This document shows positions 15,847 through 24,662 of a DNA stretch of 37,824 nucleotides, in pieces. This DNA is from Planctomycetota bacterium (GTDB taxonomy: Bacteria > Planctomycetota > UBA11346). A program made the position numbers and the translations under genes. Where the stretch lies: positions 1-37,824 of the forward strand of contig CANIXE010000001.1 in the NCBI GenBank assembly GCA_947470885.1, given 5' to 3'. The notes beneath the pieces were generated by a model. That model worked only from the letters and a program-made list of their open reading frames with translations. It was not told the origin of the DNA and ran no database searches. Within the stretch, counting starts at the first letter, position 1, and every line of letters starts with the position of its first letter.

Positions 15847-17547
15847 ATGCGTCTGCCCATCGTCCTCGGCATCCTTGCCGTCGCCACCGCCGTCCCCGCC
15901 TGGTGGCCGGCGTCCACCGCCACCACCACAATCGCCATCTCGGCCCCGACCTTTGACAAGCGTCTGGGCCCGGATGGCGCCCCCCTCCCCCCGGAACAGG
16001 TTGGCAGCCTGCGGGTGGTCACCTGGGATGACGCCGCCAAGGCGGCCACCCCCATCGAAATCACCAAGAAGAACGGCACCTGGGTCATCCCCAGCCACTT
16101 CGACTTCCCCTCGGACGGCAATGCCCGGGTGTCCAAGTCCGCCGCCGGATTCATCGGCGTGCAGCGCGGCACCAAAGTTGCCGACGATGAGAAGCGCCAC
16201 GAGGAACTCGGTGTCCTCGATCCCCTGGATCAGAAAAACCTGGCCAAGAGCGGCCAGGGCAAGCGGATCACCATCAAGGACCAGACCGGCGCGGAAATCG
16301 TCGACCTGGTGGTGGGCAAGAATGTCGAAGGCGCCTCCGGCCTCAGCTATGTCCGGGACATCGGCTCGAATGAAGTCTTCACCGCCAAGGTGGATGGGGA
16401 CATCAGCACCAAGTTCATCGACTACGTGGAGCCCGATCCCTTCAAGCTGACCAAGGATGACATCCGCAGTGTCACCATCGCCGACTATTCGGTGAATGAA
16501 GCCAAGGGCGCGGTGGAACAGCGTTCCGCCACTTCCTTTGCCCGGCCCGCCAGCGACAAGGATTGGAACACCGCCAAGACCCCCGATGGCAAGAAGATCA
16601 ACAAGACCGCCGTCGACAATCTGGTGAACGAGGTCACCGGCCTGCGTCTGGCCGGGGTCCGGCCCTACGCCAAGGAATGGCTCCAATCCCGTGGCTTCTA
16701 TGTCACGCCCCAGGGTCTGTACGGCAATGAAGGCGCGGTCTCCGTCACCACCAAGGATGGCCTGACCTACTGGATGTTCTTCGGCGAGGTCGCCCTCGAC
16801 GACGCCGCGGACCAGAAGGCGGAAAAGGCCAAAACTGACGCCAAGGACGCCAAACCCGCCGGCGCCAACCGCTACCTGGCGGTGTTCGTCCGCTACGACG
16901 ACAAGGCCGACGAGGTTGCCAAGGACGAAGCCGCCAAGGAAGCCAAGGAAAAGGAAGAAAACGCCAAAAAGGATCCCAAGGACCAGAAGCCCCCCGCGGC
17001 CAAGGCCAAAAAGATCACCGGCAAGGAGCGGGCCGACAAGGCCGACAAGCGCTTCAAGCAGTTCTTCTACGTCATCAGCGACGACAGCTTCAAGAAGCTG
17101 CGCCCAACCCTGGACCAGCTGTTCGAGAACAAGCCCCCCGAGCCCATGGGGGGCAAATCCGGCAAGACCAACTCGGTCTGGCTGGACGAAAACGGCAAGC
17201 GCCCCGGGGTGAACACCACCGCCAGCGGTCTCCAGTACGAGGTACTGGCCGGCACCGGAGCCGGACCGTCCCCCACCGATGCGGACTCCGTGGAAGTGCG
17301 CTACAAGGGCACCCTGGTGGACGGCGAGGAATTCGACAGCACCAAGGGTGACGCCACCGCCACCTTCGGGGTGACCGGGGTAATCAAAGGCTGGACCGAG
17401 GCCCTGAAGCTGATGCACGCCGGCGACAAGTGGAAGGTCTTCATCAAGCCCGAACTGGGCTACGGTGAAGCCGGCAGCCCGCCGAAGATCCCCGCCAACT
17501 CCATCCTGACCTTCGAGATGGAATTGGTGAAGATCGTCGGCAAGTGA
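15847..17547 (+). CDS. DUF4340 protein with C-terminal FKBP-type peptidyl-prolyl isomerase domain
   Basis: A 566-residue exported or membrane-anchored protein. The N-terminal hydrophobic segment (2-20) is followed by a DUF4340 region of about 280 residues, with NGTWVIPS, ELGVLDP and GLSYVRDIGSNEVFTAKVD, the pattern normally encoded next to GldG. Residues of about 320-400 are lysine/alanine/glutamate-rich. Residues of about 452-566 form a complete FKBP domain (VEVRYKGTLVDGEEFDST, GVIKGWTEAL, ELGYGE, IPANSILTFEMELV). FKBPs catalyse proline cis-trans isomerisation, so this part may act as a chaperone for an exported client. GGAGG nine bases before the ATG fixes the start. The stop overlaps the GTG of the next gene. 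The fusion of these two domains is unfamiliar to me. Confidence 0.87.
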   Translation: MRLPIVLGILAVATAVPAWWPASTATTTIAISAPTFDKRLGPDGAPLPPEQVGSLRVVTWDDAAKAATPIEITKKNGTWVIPSHFDFPSDGNARVSKSAAGFIGVQRGTKVADDEKRHEELGVLDPLDQKNLAKSGQGKRITIKDQTGAEIVDLVVGKNVEGASGLSYVRDIGSNEVFTAKVDGDISTKFIDYVEPDPFKLTKDDIRSVTIADYSVNEAKGAVEQRSATSFARPASDKDWNTAKTPDGKKINKTAVDNLVNEVTGLRLAGVRPYAKEWLQSRGFYVTPQGLYGNEGAVSVTTKDGLTYWMFFGEVALDDAADQKAEKAKTDAKDAKPAGANRYLAVFVRYDDKADEVAKDEAAKEAKEKEENAKKDPKDQKPPAAKAKKITGKERADKADKRFKQFFYVISDDSFKKLRPTLDQLFENKPPEPMGGKSGKTNSVWLDENGKRPGVNTTASGLQYEVLAGTGAGPSPTDADSVEVRYKGTLVDGEEFDSTKGDATATFGVTGVIKGWTEALKLMHAGDKWKVFIKPELGYGEAGSPPKIPANSILTFEMELVKIVGK

Positions 17548-20225
17548 TCCCGACGGACCACGTTTTGTTGGACGCTCTGACGACCCGGCTTCCCGCCGGG
17601 TCGTTCAGTTGTTCCCTGGCGGATCGCCTGCTCTGGGCCGAGGACGCCAGCATCTACCGCCTGGTGCCCCGGGCGGTGGTGTTCCCACCGTCCCCCGCCG
17701 AGGTCCAAATGGTCCTCGCCCTCGCTGGAGAACTGGGCATCCCGGTGTGCTTCCGGGCCGGAGGCACCAGCCTATCGGGCCAAGCGGTGACCGACGGAAT
17801 CCTGATCGTGGTCAGCCGGGACTGGCGCAAGATCGACGTCTTGGACCAGGGCGCCCGGGTGCGCTGCCAGCCCGGCGCCGTGGGCGCCTGGGTGAATGCC
17901 GCCCTCGCCCCCCATGGCCGGCGGATCGGCCCGGATCCCGCCAGCATCCAGGCCGCTGAAATCGGCGGAATCGTCGCCAACAACGCCAGTGGGATGTGCT
18001 GCGGCGTCCATGAAAACAGCTACCGCACGATCACCGGCCTGGAGCTGATCCTGGCGGACGGCTATCGCCTGGACACCGGGGCCGCCGACGGGGACGACCG
18101 CCTGAACCGTGACCGCCCCGCCCTGTGGCAGGGCTTGACTCATCTGCGGGACCGGGTGCGGGCCGACGGCCCCCTGGCAGCCCGGATCACCACCGCCTTC
18201 CAAACCAAAAACACCGTGGGCTACGGCCTGAACGCGTTTCTGGATGCAGATGCTCCGGCAGCGATCCTCCAGAAACTGGTGATCGGCAGCGAAGGCACCC
18301 TGGCCTTCATCGCCGCCGCCACCTTCCGCACCGTGCCCCTGCCCAAGCACCGGGCCACGGCCTTCCTGCTGTTCCCCGACATCGCCACCGCCGGCCGAGC
18401 AGTGGCCCCCCTGGCGGATCTGGGGGCGGCGGCCGTGGAACTGCTGGACGCCACCAGCCTGCGCCGGGTGGCGGACAAGCTGGACGCTCCCCTGCCCTTC
18501 GGCGATCCCGCGGTGCTGCTCACCGAATTCCAGGAGGAAGACCCCTTCGTCCTCGGCGACCGCCTGGTGGCGGCCCGGCCGGTGCTGGCGGGCCTGGGCC
18601 TGGCCCGGCCCGTTGAATTCACCACGGATCCGAACCTCCAATCCCGATGGTGGGCGGTGCGCAAAGGACTCTTCCCCTCGGTGGGGGCGGTCCGCGCCGC
18701 GGGAACCGCGGTGGTTATCGAGGATGTGACCTTCCCGGTGGCCCATCTGGCGGACGGCGTACTGGCCCTGCGCGCCCTGTTCCACCGCCACGGTTACCAG
18801 GACCAGGCGGTGATCTTCGGCCACGCCAAGGACGGGAACCTCCATTTCACCCTGACCCCGGATCTGAGCCAAGAGGCCGAAGTGGTCCGCTACCGGGCGT
18901 TCATGAACGATCTGGCCGAGGTCGTCCTGGCCGCCGGTGGCCACTTGAAAGCCGAACACGGCACCGGCCGGAACATGGCCCCCTTCGTGGTCCGCCAGTG
19001 GGGCGCCGACGCCGTGGCGGTGATGCGGGCGGTGAAAACCCTCCTGGATCCGGGGAATCTCCTCAATCCCGGAGTGCTGCTGGCGGATGATCCCGAGGGC
19101 CACCTCAAACACCTCAAGCGCCTGGCCCCGGCGGATCCCCTGATCGACCGCTGTATTTCCTGCGGGTTTTGCGAACCCGCCTGCCCCAGCCGGGATGCGG
19201 CCATGAGCCCCCGTCAGCGGATCACGGGCCTGCGCCTGCTGCGGGGCGGCACGCCGGAAGAGATCACCGCCATCTCCCAGGTCTGGGCCCCCACGGGCCT
19301 GGACACCTGCGCCGGGGATGGCCTGTGCGCCACCGCCTGCCCGGTGGGCATCGACACTGGGAACCTGGTACGGGCGGAACGGGCCGTCCGCCGTCCACCC
19401 TGGGCCCGGTTTGCCGCCCGGCTGACCCTCCGCCATTTCGCCCTGGTCGTCGACGCCGCCCGGGGCGTCCTGGACGTGGCCGCGGGCGTCCGCCTGCCCG
19501 GCCGCCGGATCCCGATCCCCGGAGCCGCCCCGACCCTGCCCCGACGCTGGCCGGTGGGCTCGCCCACCTTCGCCTACCTGCCCACCTGCGTGACCCGGAT
19601 GATCGGCCCGGACAGCGTACCCGAAGCCCTGGCGACCCTCGGCAGGATCCACGGTTTCGGCCTGGAAATCCCCGGGGGAATCGCTGGTTTGTGCTGTGGA
19701 CAGGCCTTCGCCAGCAAAGGATTCCCCGAGGCGGCGGCAACGGCAAAAACCGCCACCGTGCGGGCGATCCTCGCCCTGGGTCGATCCCAGGTAATCATCG
19801 ACACCTCCACCTGCGCAGGGTTTCTGTTGGGCCCGGCGGGTCTGCCACCGGAGCTCATCGCCCCCTGGGCCGCGATGACCGTGCTGTCACCGGCCCAATT
19901 CGCCCGGCTGCTCCCCCCAGGTCGTGGCGCCGGCCTGGCCCTCCACCCGACCTGCAGCGATCAACGCCATGGCTGGACCGGCGATCTGCAGGCTGCCTTG
20001 CCAGGAGCGGAACTGCCCGCCAGCGTGGGTTGCTGCGGCATGGCCGGGGACAAAGGCTGGAGCACCCCCAGACTCACCGACGCGGCGTGCGCCCGGGAAG
20101 CCTCGGAAGTGTCGGCAGGTGATGCCAGGGCGGGAGTAACCACCGGAACCACCTGTGGTCACGCCCTCGCAGCGGCCACCGGATTACCCTACCGTCACGT
20201 TTTTACGGTGCTGGCAGAGCCTTGA
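17544..20225 (+). CDS. FAD-linked oxidase / iron-sulfur fusion (GlcD-GlcF, D-2-hydroxyacid dehydrogenase-like)
   Basis: An 893-residue protein with an FAD-binding_4 domain (about 40-260, including RAGGTSLSGQAV and GGIVANNASGM) and an FAD-oxidase C domain (about 270-510, including GHAKDGNLHFTL and EHGTGRNMAPFV). Two 4Fe-4S motifs follow, CISCGFCEPACP near 534-545 and CAGDGLCATACP near 588-599, and then two CCG domains (GLCCGQAF, SVGCCGMAGDKG). This is the layout of E. coli YdiJ and of D-lactate or D-2-hydroxyglutarate dehydrogenases that feed electrons to the quinone pool or a cytochrome. Length is slightly below YdiJ. The GTG start at 17544 overlaps the preceding stop (GTGA), so it is the last gene of the ABC operon. 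Its 3' end overlaps the convergent gene by 23 bp. Confidence 0.9.
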   Translation: MIPTDHVLLDALTTRLPAGSFSCSLADRLLWAEDASIYRLVPRAVVFPPSPAEVQMVLALAGELGIPVCFRAGGTSLSGQAVTDGILIVVSRDWRKIDVLDQGARVRCQPGAVGAWVNAALAPHGRRIGPDPASIQAAEIGGIVANNASGMCCGVHENSYRTITGLELILADGYRLDTGAADGDDRLNRDRPALWQGLTHLRDRVRADGPLAARITTAFQTKNTVGYGLNAFLDADAPAAILQKLVIGSEGTLAFIAAATFRTVPLPKHRATAFLLFPDIATAGRAVAPLADLGAAAVELLDATSLRRVADKLDAPLPFGDPAVLLTEFQEEDPFVLGDRLVAARPVLAGLGLARPVEFTTDPNLQSRWWAVRKGLFPSVGAVRAAGTAVVIEDVTFPVAHLADGVLALRALFHRHGYQDQAVIFGHAKDGNLHFTLTPDLSQEAEVVRYRAFMNDLAEVVLAAGGHLKAEHGTGRNMAPFVVRQWGADAVAVMRAVKTLLDPGNLLNPGVLLADDPEGHLKHLKRLAPADPLIDRCISCGFCEPACPSRDAAMSPRQRITGLRLLRGGTPEEITAISQVWAPTGLDTCAGDGLCATACPVGIDTGNLVRAERAVRRPPWARFAARLTLRHFALVVDAARGVLDVAAGVRLPGRRIPIPGAAPTLPRRWPVGSPTFAYLPTCVTRMIGPDSVPEALATLGRIHGFGLEIPGGIAGLCCGQAFASKGFPEAAATAKTATVRAILALGRSQVIIDTSTCAGFLLGPAGLPPELIAPWAAMTVLSPAQFARLLPPGRGAGLALHPTCSDQRHGWTGDLQAALPGAELPASVGCCGMAGDKGWSTPRLTDAACAREASEVSAGDARAGVTTGTTCGHALAAATGLPYRHVFTVLAEP

Positions 20226-20976
20226 CCGGGGCAGAACCGGGCTGAATCAACGGCTTGGCTGCCGCTTCGGTTGGGACCATCGGTGGAATCGAGTTCGACC
20301 TAGAATCCGGCGCATTGACCGGGGGCACTTTACAGACGTAGAGATCTGTTTTCGGACCCATCAACCCACCCTCACCAAAAACGTCAAACACCCGTACACA
20401 CAGCAGATTTTCTCCGGCATGCACCAAGCCAACAGGAAGGCGATATACCCGTTTCAACGTCCAACTTCCCGGCTGACGAACATCCGTACTGCCCACGGTG
20501 GTGCCGTTCACCTGGGTCAGGTCGAAATCGTCGATCGCCCCCAGGTGCAGTTCCAACGGCTGCCCCAACCAGGCATCGGGAACCGTGAAACGACGGCGGA
20601 AAATCGCCTCACCATCGCTGACCGACCAATCTCCGCCATAGCCGCTCCACGGCAGGGGTGTCTGATAATCCAACCATTCCCGATCATTCGTGGCGGGTGA
20701 CATTGCCGCAATTCCAGCCGCGGTGACGCCCTTGTCCTGAATGCTGTTGGAGCTGTTCTTGGCCGGGGTCAAGGGTCCGGTCATCTTGGCCTTCCAGATT
20801 CCCGCCAGGGGCACCTGTTCCAACGCAAGGTCACTGACGACAGCCCCCTCGGCACCCTGGAGCACCGGGGTTGCCAGGGGGAGCAACGACAGCCAGATCA
20901 GCAGTGACGGGGGAAACACAGGACATCCATGACTACTGGTACGGTTGGCGGAGCAAAGCGTTGAAAGCACTTCCAT
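20203..20976 (-). CDS. Exported protein with GH2/sialate-esterase-like sugar-binding domain
   Basis: A 257-residue protein with a hydrophobic segment at about 22-42 that looks like a signal peptide with a long n-region. The body has the pattern of the galactose-binding-like beta-sandwich found in GH2 enzymes and in sialate O-acetylesterases: AIFRRRFTVPDAWLGQPLELHLGAIDDFDLTQVNGTTVG, then YRLPVGLVHAGENLLCVRVFDVFGEGGL. No catalytic domain accompanies it, so it may be a stand-alone binding module or a remnant of a larger esterase. The last 40 residues are proline/alanine-rich. AGGAGG lies 13 bases before the ATG at 20976. A GTG at 20919 would give a more usual signal peptide. It overlaps the dehydrogenase gene tail to tail. 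Confidence 0.72.
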   Translation of the reverse strand: MEVLSTLCSANRTSSHGCPVFPPSLLIWLSLLPLATPVLQGAEGAVVSDLALEQVPLAGIWKAKMTGPLTPAKNSSNSIQDKGVTAAGIAAMSPATNDREWLDYQTPLPWSGYGGDWSVSDGEAIFRRRFTVPDAWLGQPLELHLGAIDDFDLTQVNGTTVGSTDVRQPGSWTLKRVYRLPVGLVHAGENLLCVRVFDVFGEGGLMGPKTDLYVCKVPPVNAPDSRSNSIPPMVPTEAAAKPLIQPGSAPVKALPAP

Positions 20977-21086
20977 GAGCCGGGACAGCCCTCCTCAGCG
21001 GTTACCCCGTTTGGGCTGGGACACTTTGTTCCCCGAAGCCGACTACGTCTTGTGCCAGAGGCCCCTGGAGCGATCATTTTGCGCCG

Positions 21087-22853
21087 ATGAAACGCCTTGC
21101 GTCGTCGGTACTGCTACCTGCCCCTCGCATGGTGGAATCCCGCCCAGGCGAGGTGGTGGTTCCGTTCAGTCGGACGGTCGACGGACCCGATCTGGGGGTC
21201 ATGGGATTCACGACCAGCCCGCAGTCTGCTTGGATCCAACGGGTTGCCGATTCGTCCTTGGCTCCGGAAGCCTACCGCCTATCGATCGACCCACGTGGCC
21301 TGACCCTGGCCAGTGCCGACGACCAAGGCGCCCGCCACGGTCTGCGGACCCTGGGGCAACTCCTCTCCCTCCATGGTCGGTGCCTGCCCTGCGGAGTGAT
21401 CGAAGACGCTCCGGCCTTCGCCATCCGGGGTGTCCTCCTGGACATCAGCCGGGACCGCATCCCCACCATGGCGGAATTCCGCCGGATCATCGCCCAGCTG
21501 GCTTCGTGGAAGATCAATCATCTCCAACTCTATGTCGAACACACCGTGGCCTATGCCGGCCACGAAGAGGTCTGGCGGGACTTGGATCCCCTGACCCCGG
21601 CGGAAATCCGGGAACTGGACGTTTGCTGCGCCGCCCAGGGCATCGCCCTGGCGGCCAACCAGAACTGCTTCGGCCATCTGGCCGCCTGGTTCAAGCATCC
21701 CCGCTACGCCCCCCTGGCCGAAATTAGCCCGGAGGGTTCCTGGGATTTCAACGGCCTGGTGACCCGCCAGGGCGGCTTCAGCCTGTGCCCAGGGGATCCC
21801 CGTAGCTTCGCCCTGGTCCAGGACTGGCTGGGCCAACTCCTGCCCCTGCACACCGCCCCGGTGGTGAACATCGGCTGCGATGAAACCTTCGACGTCGGCC
21901 AGGGCCGATCCAAGGACCTGGTGGCCGCCCGGGGCCGCACCGCCGTCTGGGCGGATTTCACCGCCCAGGTCTGCGCCGAAGTCGCCCGCCACGGCAAACG
22001 GCCTTCGTTTTGGGCGGACATCGCCCTGGAGCACCCCGAAGCCCTGGCCGCCCTGCCCCGGGACACCATCGGCCTGGCCTGGAGCTACGAAGCCGACGCC
22101 CCCTTCGAACGCTGGGTCCGCCAGCTCACCAGCCTGGGTCTGGAAAGCTGGGTCTGCCCCGGCACCTCGTCCTGGCGCTCCATCACCGGACGCACCGGGG
22201 AGCGCCAAGCGAATCTGCTGTCCGCAGCCCAGGGCGGCCTGGCCGCCGGGGCCACGGGCTTCCTGGTCTGCGACTGGGGGGACCTGGGACACCGTCAGCA
22301 GTGGCCCATCGCCCTCCACGGCTTGGCCGAAGCCGCCCATCGGGCCTGGTCCGGGACCGCCCCGTACGATCCCAACGCCGGTGCCCAGCATGCCTTCGGC
22401 TGTCCAGAGCTCGGCCCCTGGTTGGATCGCTTCGGCGCCGTGGATGCCCATTTTCGGGCCATTGGCGGGCGCACTCCGGGCGCCCCGCTGCGCAATGCCA
22501 CCGCCCTGTTCACCGACCTTCACCATCCCCTGGGTCATCCGTGGATCGGCAACGCCGGGGACTGGGCCAATCTGGGCCGGGACCTGGGGTACCTGCGGGA
22601 TGCCCTGCCAGAGGGTCTTGACCAGCAGATCGGCGAAGAATTGCATCATGCCTGGCGGGTCGCCTTGGCCGCCGCCACCCGGGCATCCTTCCGCCGGGCC
22701 GGCAATTCCGCCGCCCTGCGGGAAATGACGGGCCACTGGCGGGATCTCACCGCAGAACACCGCCAACTCTGGCTTCGGCGCAGCCGCCCCGGGGGCCTGG
22801 CCGCCTCCTGCCGCCACTACGACCTCGTGGCCGACGCCTGCTCAACGGCGTAA
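21087..22853 (+). CDS. Glycoside hydrolase family 20-like beta-N-acetylhexosaminidase
   Basis: A 588-residue protein. Its N-terminal part is the zincin-like domain of GH20 enzymes, with YRLSIDPRGLTLASADDQGARHGLRTLGQLL near 64-94. The catalytic barrel starts at FAIRGVLLDISRDRIPT, contains NHLQLYVEHTVAY and carries the Asp-Glu pair in NIGCDETFDVG near residues 263-266, the residues that position the substrate acetamido group and donate the proton. It should release terminal N-acetylhexosamine residues. No signal peptide is visible, which fits cytoplasmic recycling of imported sugars, as does the downstream anhydro-muramate kinase gene 54 bp away. There is no good ribosome binding site at 21087, and the Met at 21129 is an alternative start. 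Confidence 0.85.
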   Translation: MKRLASSVLLPAPRMVESRPGEVVVPFSRTVDGPDLGVMGFTTSPQSAWIQRVADSSLAPEAYRLSIDPRGLTLASADDQGARHGLRTLGQLLSLHGRCLPCGVIEDAPAFAIRGVLLDISRDRIPTMAEFRRIIAQLASWKINHLQLYVEHTVAYAGHEEVWRDLDPLTPAEIRELDVCCAAQGIALAANQNCFGHLAAWFKHPRYAPLAEISPEGSWDFNGLVTRQGGFSLCPGDPRSFALVQDWLGQLLPLHTAPVVNIGCDETFDVGQGRSKDLVAARGRTAVWADFTAQVCAEVARHGKRPSFWADIALEHPEALAALPRDTIGLAWSYEADAPFERWVRQLTSLGLESWVCPGTSSWRSITGRTGERQANLLSAAQGGLAAGATGFLVCDWGDLGHRQQWPIALHGLAEAAHRAWSGTAPYDPNAGAQHAFGCPELGPWLDRFGAVDAHFRAIGGRTPGAPLRNATALFTDLHHPLGHPWIGNAGDWANLGRDLGYLRDALPEGLDQQIGEELHHAWRVALAAATRASFRRAGNSAALREMTGHWRDLTAEHRQLWLRRSRPGGLAASCRHYDLVADACSTA

Positions 22854-22906
22854 ACCATTTCCAATTCCCTATTCCAGGCCCATCTTGTTCTCCCAGACGA
22901 GGAACC

Positions 22907-24118
22907 ATGACCACAGCCCGCCCGACGCCCAAGCCCGCCGCCAAGACCTCAGCCGACAAAACCCCGGCCGATAAACCTGCCAAGGCGGCAAAAGCAGGCA
23001 AAATCACCAAGTCCGTCACTCCGGCCGAACCGCCGGTGGTGCGCCTGGTGGCCGGCTGCATGACCGGCACCAGCATCGACGCCCTGGACACCGCCCTCCT
23101 GCGGATCACCGGCCGGGGCCTGGACCTCAAAGTCCAGCTCATCGCCCATGACAGCCTGAGCCTGGGCAAGCTGGCGGATCCCCTGCGCAAGCTGGCGGAC
23201 CAGCAGCCAATGACCGCCGGCGACATTGCCAAGCTGTCCGCGGACCTCGCTCGCCTGCACCTTCGGGCCCTGGAAAAAGTCGTCCGTGGCCACCGCCTGG
23301 ACTTGGTCAGCGTCCACGGCCAGACCGTGTTCCACGCGCCCCCTTATTCCTGGCAGCTGGTGAATCCCGTGGTCATCGCCCACGGTCTGAAAGTGCCTGT
23401 GGTCAGCGACCTCCGGGCCGCCGACCTGGCCGCCGGCGGCCAGGGCGCCCCCATCACCCCCATCGCCGACCTGCTGCTCTATGGCCACCCGACGGAACGG
23501 CGCACCGTCGTCAACCTGGGCGGCTACTGCAATATCACCCGCCTGCCCGCCAGCCAGGATGTCAGCGCCATCAGCGGCGGCGACGTCTGCGCTTGCAACC
23601 AGGTGCTGGATGCCATCGCCCGGGCCGCGCTCAACCAGCCCTACGACCCGGAAGGCCGCAACGCCGCCAAGGGCGCCACCGATCCCACCGCCCTCCGGGA
23701 CCTGGAAGCCCGCCTGGTGCGCCAGGCCCGTTCCCGGCGCAGCCTGGGTACCGGCGATGAACTGGCTGGGTGGATTGCCCACCACCGCAGCCGCCTGGGG
23801 GGCGACACCCTGGCCCGCACCGCCTGCGCCGCCATCGCCCGGACCATCGCCAAGTCGGCGGTCCACGAAGGCTTCTCCTGCGACCGCCTGGTCCTTGCTG
23901 GTGGTTCCGTGGCCAACAAGACCCTGGTGGCGGAGATCGCCACCGCCGCCGGCGTTCCGGTGACCCCCAGTGACGAGCTGGGCATCCCCTCGACGATGCG
24001 CGAGGCCGCCGGCTTCGCTGTCCTCGGCGCCCTCTGCGAGGACCGGGTGGCCATCACCCTCCCCGCCGTCACCAACGTTCCTGTGGCGCCCATCGCCGGC
24101 GTCTGGGTCCGTCCCTGA
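22907..24118 (+). CDS. anmK: Anhydro-N-acetylmuramic acid kinase with lysine-rich N-terminal extension
   Basis: A 403-residue AnmK, about 35 residues longer than the E. coli enzyme. It phosphorylates and opens 1,6-anhydro-N-acetylmuramate during peptidoglycan recycling. Family motifs are GCMTGTSIDALDTALLRI (50-67), SVHGQTVFH, DLRAADLAAGGQGAPI with the catalytic Asp, VVNLGGYCNIT and LVLAGGSVANKTL. The extra length is an N-terminal Lys/Ala/Pro-rich tail (residues 8-40) ahead of the normal core, similar in composition to tails in other proteins of this window. GAGGAACC directly before the ATG supports translation from the long start, so the tail is probably real. It lies between the GH20 and thiol peroxidase genes with short gaps. 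Confidence 0.92.
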   Translation: MTTARPTPKPAAKTSADKTPADKPAKAAKAGKITKSVTPAEPPVVRLVAGCMTGTSIDALDTALLRITGRGLDLKVQLIAHDSLSLGKLADPLRKLADQQPMTAGDIAKLSADLARLHLRALEKVVRGHRLDLVSVHGQTVFHAPPYSWQLVNPVVIAHGLKVPVVSDLRAADLAAGGQGAPITPIADLLLYGHPTERRTVVNLGGYCNITRLPASQDVSAISGGDVCACNQVLDAIARAALNQPYDPEGRNAAKGATDPTALRDLEARLVRQARSRRSLGTGDELAGWIAHHRSRLGGDTLARTACAAIARTIAKSAVHEGFSCDRLVLAGGSVANKTLVAEIATAAGVPVTPSDELGIPSTMREAAGFAVLGALCEDRVAITLPAVTNVPVAPIAGVWVRP

Positions 24119-24151
24119 TCCCCTGAACCACCGCAGAAAACAGGACCTCCC

Positions 24152-24652
24152 ATGGCCAAGATCACCCTCAAGGGCAACCCCATCAACACCAGCGGCGACC
24201 TGCCCGCCGTCGGCGCCGCCGCCCCGGCGTTCCGCCTGGTCAAGACGGATCTCAGTGAGACGACCCTGGCGGACTACGCCGGCAAGACGGTCATTCTCAA
24301 CATCTTCCCCAGCGTCGACACCCCGACCTGCGCCACCAGCGTGCGCCAGTTCAATGCCAAGGCTTCGGGCCTGGCCAACACCGTGGTGATCTGCGCCTCG
24401 AAGGATCTGCCCTTCGCCCTGAAGCGCTTCTGTGGCGCTGAAGGCCTGGACAAAGTCGTCCCTGCCAGCGATTTCCGCGATGCCGGTTTCGGCCAACGCT
24501 ATGGCTTGACGATCACCGACGGGCCGATCAACGGCCTGCTGGCCCGGGCGGTGGTGGTCATCGGTCCTGATGGCAAGATCAAGCATCAGGAACTCGTGGC
24601 GGAAGTCGCCAACGAACCCAACTACGCCAAGGCCCTGGCCGCGGTCGGCTAA
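24152..24652 (+). CDS. tpx: Thiol peroxidase (atypical 2-Cys peroxiredoxin)
   Basis: A 166-residue Tpx of normal length. The peroxidatic Cys lies in SVDTPTCATSVRQFN and the resolving Cys in KRFCGAEGLDKVVPASDFR, with the spacing of the Tpx subfamily. It reduces hydrogen peroxide and alkyl hydroperoxides using thioredoxin. AGGA about seven bases before the ATG gives a clear start. It follows anmK by 33 bp and precedes the PilZ gene by 10 bp, so all probably share a transcript. No peroxide-responsive operator is visible. Confidence 0.95.
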   Translation: MAKITLKGNPINTSGDLPAVGAAAPAFRLVKTDLSETTLADYAGKTVILNIFPSVDTPTCATSVRQFNAKASGLANTVVICASKDLPFALKRFCGAEGLDKVVPASDFRDAGFGQRYGLTITDGPINGLLARAVVVIGPDGKIKHQELVAEVANEPNYAKALAAVG

Positions 24653-24662
24653 AGGTTCGCCC

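Noticed and set aside
15361..17418. A 685-codon frame on the minus strand
   Set aside because: It lies opposite the GldFG and DUF4340-FKBP genes, which have clear domains, and is a codon-bias shadow common in GC-rich DNA.
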